Positions 57,132-64,000 of a DNA stretch of 64,000 nt are shown piece after piece. The notes below the pieces were generated by a model. That model saw only the letters and a program-made list of their open reading frames with translations, was not told the origin of the DNA and made no database searches. This DNA is from Eurosta solidaginis (taxonomy: Eukaryota; Arthropoda; Insecta; Diptera; Tephritidae). The stretch covers positions 248,001-312,000 of the forward strand of contig NW_027136912.1 in NCBI RefSeq assembly GCF_040869045.1, written 5' to 3'. The stretch's first letter is position 1; each line of letters begins with the position of its first letter. The position numbers were made by a program, and so were the translations under genes.

Positions 57132-57610
57132 AAATTAGGATAAAGAACGGATACATTTTTGATCGATAATTTTTCGGTAAAAAATCGATAACAGAAATAT
57201 AAACATTTTATATCACTCCGATTACAAATTGATAACTTTTTAAAAAGAAATCGATAACTTTTCGAAAAAATATCGATAACTTTTTGATAAAAAGTAGATT
57301 ACAAATCGTTCAATTTTCCACAACAAATCGATAATTTTCCGATAACAAGTTGATATTACGCTGTTAAAAAAAACGAAAAAAATCCATATTTTTTGGTAAC
57401 ACTGTGGTAAAAGAACTATATTTTTTCGACCGCATATCGATAACTTTTTGATGAAATACCGAAAACTTTTCCATAAACAATCGATATGTTTTCAATGAAA
57501 AATTGATTACTCGAAGATGAAAAAAAGATAAAACGCAGTTTATTTTGGCTTTCGATACGAATTGTGTAACCATTCGATAACAAATCGATAAATTATCGAT
57601 AACACACTTA
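57132..57610. repeat. ATCGAT-rich degenerate repeat
   Basis: Further TTTTCGATAACAAATCGATAA words of the same kind as 48610-50095. The Penelope-like remnant begins exactly at its edge. Confidence 0.7.
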
Positions 57611-57770
57611 TAAAAAACCTTTCCTTTCCTTAGCTTACCTTTCCAATCCTTTCCTTTTCTTTTCTCTCCTTTCCTTTCCCTTTCATTCCTTTCGCTTCGT
57701 TTTCCTTTCCTATCCTTCCTTTCCCTTATTTTCCTCTCCACTTTTTTCCTTTCCTTTATTTCACCTTACT
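57611..57770. repeat. CTTTCC degenerate pyrimidine repeat
   Basis: About 160 bp of TTTCC/CTTTCC pentanucleotide variants on the plus strand. The purine strand translates to an Arg/Lys/Glu-rich frame that is a repeat artefact. Confidence 0.85.
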
Positions 57771-59334
57771 TGGTTGTGTTACTAACCAGTCTCAAGCCAA
57801 AGGATCTTGCAGTGGCTTTATTCTAACGCCTAATACGCTCGTACAAACCACGCGATTTGAAAAACTATATAGGTTAGATCTATGGGCTTGAGCACTTGAA
57901 TATATTCTACTAATTTAATCAAACTTATATTTTTCAGTTTGGAGCTTGAAAATTTTCAGTATAAGTGCTTGGTTGACGTAAGATAAACCTACACCATACC
58001 AATTCTGTCTTACCCAACACTCCCATTTGGATTACACGTGTTAAGCATTACCACTACAAGTGAGACGATACTACAAAGAAACATTTCCCCCAACAACAAC
58101 ATTTCCTCCACGCCTGCTACCATTTGACATTTTCATGCTGGCCTTTACAACTGTCAAATTAGACTGATTGCGCAGTTTACTTATGATTTCGTCTTAATCT
58201 GCTCTTTGTATGCTCTCTATGAAGAGGCATTCAAAAAAGCTTTCAACAACAAAAGACAAGAGGAAAATAACGATACACATAATAGGATTTACCTGTATGT
58301 CAAACAAATAGTCACGGCAGAAGCTGGCAAATTCCTTCACGAGCCGATACAAACAAAGGCAGGCAAAGTGAATAAATCGAAAGTGAATTGTGACTTTTAC
58401 AAGAGTGAAAGGCTGGTTCTCGTATCTCAAATAGTACGCCGATTGTCATTGTGTCAAGTGCGCAAAGATTAAGGCAGTTCGATAGGAAATTTGTGAAACT
58501 ATTTAACTTGAAACTTTAAATTAATTGAGGTTCACTTTCGAATTATTGTTAAGTGAATGGGGGCCAAAACTCTCAGCGTATGGTAATTGGACAGCTGTTT
58601 CAAAGCTGAATAATTATACTCCGGAGATTTTGGTTAAAGAAATTTGCATAGTTTTATGTTCACATTCTCACTTTGATTACATAAAATTTTATTTTTCATA
58701 AGCAATTTTCTGCTTGCTACTATTACGCTCTCGACTGGAATTTCTTGTGGTAATTACCTTAGCTGAGTTTGCTGTGAAACGAAGACGGCGAAGAGGTGTT
58801 GTTTGCAACGGTAACTGCTGTAGAGAATTTTTTCGATTCTTGTAATGCTTTTTGTGCAGTTTCCAAAGACAACCGCAAAGCTGTTAGTGTCACTATTTCA
58901 TTGGTGTTTTTGCTTTTTTGATCACATCTTAATACACTTTTTAATGGCTTTTTTTGTGTATAAACTTCACGGTAACAAAGTATTATTATTTTTTTTTATT
59001 TATCGCTTTTTGCTTGCAAAAGTTTTATTTAGTGTTGACACCATCATTTTGTGGTTGTTGTATTATGGTTTTGACTTTAACGACTACCTCGAGCTTTGAT
59101 TGGTGTTTATGGTTTGGGGTTCATGGTATTTATTGCATTTGCTTTTAAGTAGTGTGCGTGCGTGACTGCTACGCTGTGCTTTAATGTATGTGTGTGTGAG
59201 TGAATTTGCTTCAAGGTCTTTGCACGTTGCTGGTTTTGACGTAGAAATATTTTATTTAAAATGTAATATTATTAACACTAAAACTTGAGTTAAAATATAT
59301 TTGGAAATTTGGTAAGAAACAGCTTCTAGGATAC
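57771..59334. other. Unassigned, relatively repeat-poor DNA
   Basis: The least repeat-like stretch of the right half. One 88-codon plus-strand frame at 58206-58472 is hydrophilic and Lys/Glu-rich, but a frame of similar length opposes it on the minus strand, and no motif or upstream signal supports a gene. Confidence 0.35.
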
Positions 59335-60325
59335 CGTTGTTGTTGTCGTTGTTGTTGTTATAACACTGCTTCGCTCCATCCAATAGATGCAACGAATCAC
59401 AAACTGTCATCAATGTCCTCTAACGGGAGTCCAAGGAAACTTGCTGTTTCAACAGGGGTGGACCATAATGAGAGGGGTGTTAGAGGCATTGGTTCCACAA
59501 TACAGTTAAAGAGATGGTTGGTGTCATGTGGGGACACATTACAAGCAGGACATATGTTTTGTATGTCGGGGTTGATTCTGGATAGATAAGAGTTTAGCCT
59601 GTTACAATTAGATCGAAGTTGAACTAGAGTGACGTGCGTTTGACTAGGGAGAGTGCGTTCCTTTTCTGCAAGTTTTGGGTATTGTTCTTTGAGTAAGGGA
59701 TTCACCGGGCAATTCCTTGCATAGAGTTGCGACGCCTGTAGGGGATTTCACTGAGGACCTGCTTGTGTTTTTTAGCTTCATACGGCTGTGTTCTCAGGTG
59801 CGGTATTTCCTCATACTGCTTACGGAGATAACTCCTTGAGCCCCTGGGGCGGTATAGGCTCATCAACCACATTTTTAATGTGATGCCCAGGTTTCTGGGT
59901 ATTCAACAGAAACTGTTTGGAGTGCATTTCTTTCCTCTCCCTAATGGGGAATACTCCCGCCTCATTATGTAGAGGGTGTTCTGGGGACATAAGAAGATAG
60001 CCCGTGGCGGTTCTGAGCGCGGTATCTTGGCAGGCCTGTAGCTTCTTCCAATGAGTAGCCTTTAGGCTTGGCGACCATATCGAGGACGCGTAGCATGCAA
60101 TCGAAGTACTGCCAGCAAGAGATTTGAGGATTTTATTGCGGCGCGGTACAATTTCGACTGCATGCTCATCAAAATGTAGATCCTGATCGAACGTCACACC
60201 TAAGATTTTGGGGTGTAAGATAGTCGGTAGCGTAGTGCCATTGACGTGGATATTGAAAATGGTCGACATTTGGTACGTCCATGTTGTAAATAAGGTCGCC
60301 GATGATTTAGTTGGTGACAATGCAA
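59335..60325 (-). pseudogene. Decayed Jockey-like reverse transcriptase 3' end
   Basis: Minus-strand text LSPTKSSATLFTTWTYQ, LHPKILGVTFDQDLHFDEH, IACYASSIWSPSLKATHWKKLQ, TALRTATGYLLMSPEHPLHNEA, then in another frame HVTLVQLRSNCNRLNSYLSRI, NICPACNVSPHDTNHLF and WSTPVETASFLGLPLEDID gives the C-terminal part of a Jockey-clade polymerase. A deletion joins LAGST directly to SIACYA, and a frameshift lies between 59820 and 59705. The 3' end has an ACAAC-rich tail at about 59335-59361. The plus-strand remnant at 17780-18200 is from the same family. Confidence 0.82.
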
Positions 60326-62489
60326 AATACGACAAAACGAATAACACCAGACTACAGAACAACAAAACGAAACCAAGAGGGCTACTTGAAAAACTTTAAC
60401 ATGCTTGCTGGATCGCTATGAGTATAGAAATAGTTCGCGAAGAAATTACAGTACCTGCATTTTATAACGCAATAAGCTCCTTTCTTTATTAGAGTTGGCA
60501 ATGGACACCGTATTATTCCCCAACTACACCAAAAACCTACTAACAACGACATAAGCGTGAATTCCTTTATTTGGGTCAGTCCCGGATTTCATCGCATGCT
60601 CTGCTTATCACATCACCGAAACTATGCACCGGAAGTGTGATACTCGTGTCACGGTCAGCCGTGCCACGCTCTTTAAGATCTCGTATGGAATATGCACACC
60701 CAAGTTAGGAATGTCTACCCAAATTTAGTCTAAGAGTCTAAAATTGCTCTTTTTGATACACTGCTAAATTATGTCTAAACTTCATTTCCTTGTAAAAGAG
60801 GTCAAAGTCTCCGATTGATTACCGTCGCGGTCACGCAACTTTATGGTACTATACAACTGACTGTTAACCACCCTGGTGTTGATTTTTTAAACACATAAAC
60901 AATCCTCGATACCTAAGGATACCGTTACAGCCAAAGGCAGTCCCTCATCACATAAGCCTCGGTAAGATCACTTTATCGCCCGAAACTTCTAGCCTACTCA
61001 ACTTGCTTAAATGTTCTTTAAAATACGTTATCGCCAACAGTGCTGCCTAGTGTGAGGATCAGTGGGAGGTGGATAATAATGGCAGGTGAAAGGCGTCATA
61101 TATATTCGTAGATCATGTAGATGTCGCGCTTAAAACCGTATCAATAAATGAATTGGCGAACTTGCCACAACACCAACTTAGGTACTGAATAGGGTGTCAT
61201 TGCCAGTACTTACATATCTTCACATTGCAGTTCAAATTCTGAGTGTTAACGAGCACTTTTAAAAAATTCCAACTGGGCTTTCTTCCACTCTGTCACTTCA
61301 GTTGATAATTACTTGAGGAGAAACTGCATCCAAGATGTGCAAATAGGTACCGAAAATTGTTAGCTCTCATAAGATTTATGCCATAAGTCAAAACTTACTT
61401 ACAACTAATGCCCAGTAGGGACCCATAAGAACAAAGATCAACGAAACATAACCCATTAGGAAGTTGCTGTGCCTTAAAGGACATTTGGGGCAGAAAGCAC
61501 ACAATCGAACATGAGATTTTGAGCAATAGCTTACACAAGACACTTAATAATCTCGCTTTTGGTGATTTCGTGGCACACATCAAGACATGCGATAAAGAAG
61601 GGTTTGAAATTTTACTGACGGGACAATGAAATAAAATTATATATCCAAGTTCTCAGAGAGCAGCCACGTACGTAACGTTAGCAGGAATGAGTTACCAAGA
61701 GACTTCTTGAAGACTATGTAAGTTACACACCGTACATTGTTACGATGATAAATTTCTTGAAGTCTTTCTTAAAAACTGTTGATGTGCCTACAAAATTTGT
61801 TCAATTGTACGAAATGATATTTTTTGGGCAGCCTCGTAAAGCAGTGAGCTTTGAAAGCACGCCTAAAAAAGTTTCTGTAGAAAGGTCTCTCGCTGATCAT
61901 TATAAGATCTTCCCGAAAAAAATGTATTTTCAAAGAGCCTCGTAAGTACCGTGCATTCGTACGGGAAAGCTGATATAATCCACATTGAGCGCCGAAGAGA
62001 ATTGATAATGGGCATGGTAATAGGGCCGTGATATTGTGTTGGTCGAATTATGTATTTTGCCACTGCTAGAATAACACGGATCCGGATTCCGAAATCTAAT
62101 ACTTTAGCGCCCTGAAGAGAGCCCCTTTTGAATAAGGTGAACCAACAATTTTGTTAATCGGATGCTTTTCTTTCCAAGACAATCTAAACGAGTTTTTCAG
62201 ACGGTCGTTGGATTTAAGGCAAGAATTTGACCCTTGGACGTTAGTACAATTTTAGCAGTAAGATGCTTGTGTTCTTCTGTAAAATGATACATTTGAGCAA
62301 AAATTATAAGCCGAACCCGAGCATAAGAGATTTCTTCTCCTAAAATACTTAACGAAGGGTAGGAAGGAAAACGTCAGCCTGTTAGTTCGATTATCAAATC
62401 TGTACACATATGATAAGACCACCAGCGCGCGGGGAAGCGAAGAAAATCTTTAATAGGGAACCTCCTTGACAGGAGTAAGGTGTGTTTCT
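60326..62489. other. Noncoding DNA, unassigned
   Basis: About 2.2 kb with moderate AT content and no motif I can identify. Short frames (61395-61583 minus, 61745-61945 plus, 61863-62063 minus) show no family signature. Confidence 0.3.
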
Positions 62490-63505
62490 TTCGTTTTTTT
62501 TTTTGTGTTTCGTGGAAGCAGGAAATGCTTTATGCACTAATACCTAGCCTCAAACGGTTCGCGCAAATCCCCTTACCAGGGACCGCGTTTAGCATTATTT
62601 CGGCTACGGGTGCGCTCTGCGTGAGCTCTATGGCTATTCTCACGCTAATGGGATAGTCATCCGTCTTCTCGTTTACTTATAAGTATATGCCTCATATATG
62701 TGCTGACCGTATCCTATCTGGCTCTTCGGCAGGTCATGTTATTGATGACGCTGCCCGGGGATAGGTTGCCAATTACCTCTTCTACCCTTCTTCGCTGATG
62801 GAAGAAGTGCCCGCATTCGTAGAAGGTGTGGCGTGCATCGTCTATTTTCCCATAGTACAGGCAGCTCGGGTTATAAACCTTGCCCATTCTCTGTAGTTAT
62901 TTGCGGAAGTAACCGTGGCCGGTTAGAAAATGTGTCCGGCAAAATTCTACTTCTCCGTGTGGTCGCTTCAACCATGGATTCCGTTCAGAGATTAGTTACC
63001 TAGTCTACTTTCCTACGATACTGTTGCTCCACTGTTCTTGCCAACGTCGAATGATTCTTCTCGCTCCTGCATGGCAAAAGCAGCTCAACTCGCTTGAGAT
63101 CCGTTGCTGTATATTGAGAGGATATATCGGTATAGTTCCCTCAACAGGCAGGACAGCTTCAGCCGAGACCGTGCGGTAGGCCGAAGCTATTCGCAGCACC
63201 CCACTGCGTTGGACTGAGGTGATGGTGTCTCGGTTCTTCCTGTTTTTCATTACGTTTAGCCAGATTTCTGCACCGTATAAGAGTATAGTGTCCGATGCAA
63301 GCAACTTCTTTGTGCATGGCTTTGGGCCACCTGTGTCGTAGGCTTCTCGAATGTGATCCGAAATGATGAGTTTGTTGTCTAACCTCACTCCCAGATATTT
63401 CGTTGAAGTGAGTGTTTCTATTGGCTGGTCCCAAACCGTCGTATATCTGTGTGTCTCTAATCCCCTTGATTCTAGCGTAACTTCGTCCATTTCCATCTCT
63501 AGCAT
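62490..63505 (-). pseudogene. R1-clade reverse transcriptase 3' end with poly(A)
   Basis: The minus-strand frame from 63505 reads TSTKYLGVRLDNKLIISDHI, LLYGAEIWLNVMKNRKNRD, SVQRSGVLRIASAYRTVSAEAVLPVEGTIPI, the R1 thumb. After a stop near 63005, the C-terminal domain follows in order: RPHGEVEFCRTHFLTGHGYF, then SCLYYGKIDDARHTFYECGHFF at about 62870-62800, the R1 LTGHG and zinc-like segments. A 3' UTR ends in A-rich sequence (plus-strand T run at about 62491-62503). The polymerase core is missing, so it is 5'-truncated and dead. Confidence 0.82.
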
Positions 63506-63523
63506 TATTCGAAAGCTGCCGAT

Positions 63524-63548
63524 TATAATCTAATCAAATTAGATTATA
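63524..63548. repeat. Perfect 11-bp hairpin
   Basis: TATAATCTAAT, a CAA loop, then ATTAGATTATA. It lies just upstream of the R1-clade truncation point. No function is evident. Confidence 0.6.
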
Positions 63549-64000
63549 TTTTCTGCGTCGATGTGTCTTTTAAGAAGTTTTTCTGCTAGTAACTCACTAA
63601 GGTTTGAAAACCAATAAAATAACATTCAAATTCATGCCTTGGGAATTTTCTTTTCATATAAAACCTTAACTAGATTAATCAGAATACTATCAACCACACT
63701 AGAATCAAAGCTTGACTAATAAGAAAACCAAGACAAATATGACAAGACGGAATCCAATATACCAACCTCTAATGCACAGTCATAATACAAATTATAACTT
63801 GCATACCAATTCACCAAATTTTCTAAGCTTGACACTTGCAATTTGCCAAAATAATCAAATTACAATCAAGTCTTGTCGAGTTAATGTGGGCGCACGAGAG
63901 GAAAGTCTTCAAACAGAGCCAGTGAGTGAAATACTGCAAAGTTAACAAGAACATAGAAAGAAGAGTGTCTGAGAGCTCAGCAAAATTATAAAACAGCAGA
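63549..64000. other. Noncoding DNA at window end
   Basis: AT-rich, with a 77-codon plus-strand frame (63712-63945) lacking any recognisable motif. Nothing supported. Confidence 0.3.

Noticed and set aside
57364..57741. Arg/Lys/Glu-rich minus-strand frame
   Set aside because: Produced by the CTTTCC repeat and ATCGAT-rich DNA.

Overview
This is eukaryotic, AT-rich and gene-poor DNA that reads as transposon-dense insect chromatin. Several dispersed repeats match families I recall from true fruit flies (Tephritidae, such as Bactrocera or Ceratitis); the fly assignment is from memory, not from a search. I find no host protein exon, rRNA gene or canonical tRNA gene. Almost every recognisable coding sequence belongs to a mobile element.

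Layout. 1-6.5 kb: a solo LTR, then a full-length non-LTR retrotransposon with RNase H (LOA/I-like, minus strand) bounded by an 8-bp target-site duplication (TSD). Its ORF1 is open and its ORF2 is broken. 6.5-16 kb: AT-rich DNA with decayed 3' ends of an RTE-like family (7.45, 11.5 and 13.4-14.8 kb), a 950-bp tandem duplication and a 1.25-kb TTCAAAA-type array. 16-26.5 kb: decayed R1-, Jockey- and LOA-like pieces, a second solo LTR and short-period arrays at 20.0-20.8 and 24.1-25.8 kb. 26.5-28.1 kb: copy A of a dispersed non-autonomous repeat, called here the GTCC element because of its (GTCC)n tract. 28.7-38.7 kb: a decayed non-LTR element interrupted by a complete BEL/Pao LTR retrotransposon (29981-38638). 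The BEL element has a 5-bp TSD, nearly identical LTRs, an uninterrupted 1788-residue Gag-Pol frame and an extra zinc-knuckle ORF next to its 3' LTR. 38.8-45.4 kb: R1 scraps, a 471-bp MITE, a tRNA-derived SINE, GTCC copy B interrupted by a Harbinger-type element, and a second tandem-repeat-bearing dispersed element. 46.7-51.4 kb: a non-LTR RNase H remnant, ATCGAT-rich degenerate DNA and a third solo LTR with a perfect TSD. 51.5-56.1 kb: GTCC copy C, whose internal ~130-bp unit has expanded to about 25 copies, partly as trimeric higher-order repeats. 56.1-64 kb: a Penelope-like reverse transcriptase remnant, more ATCGAT DNA, and Jockey- and R1-clade remnants.

Nothing here forms an operon-like pathway; the organisation is nested insertion. 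The BEL element is the only one that looks young and possibly competent. The strongest candidates for something undescribed are its extra NC-like ORF, the satellite-like expansion inside GTCC copy C, and the covarying termini of the GTCC family. Clade names for decayed non-LTR pieces come from motif recognition by eye and are less certain than the existence of the remnants.
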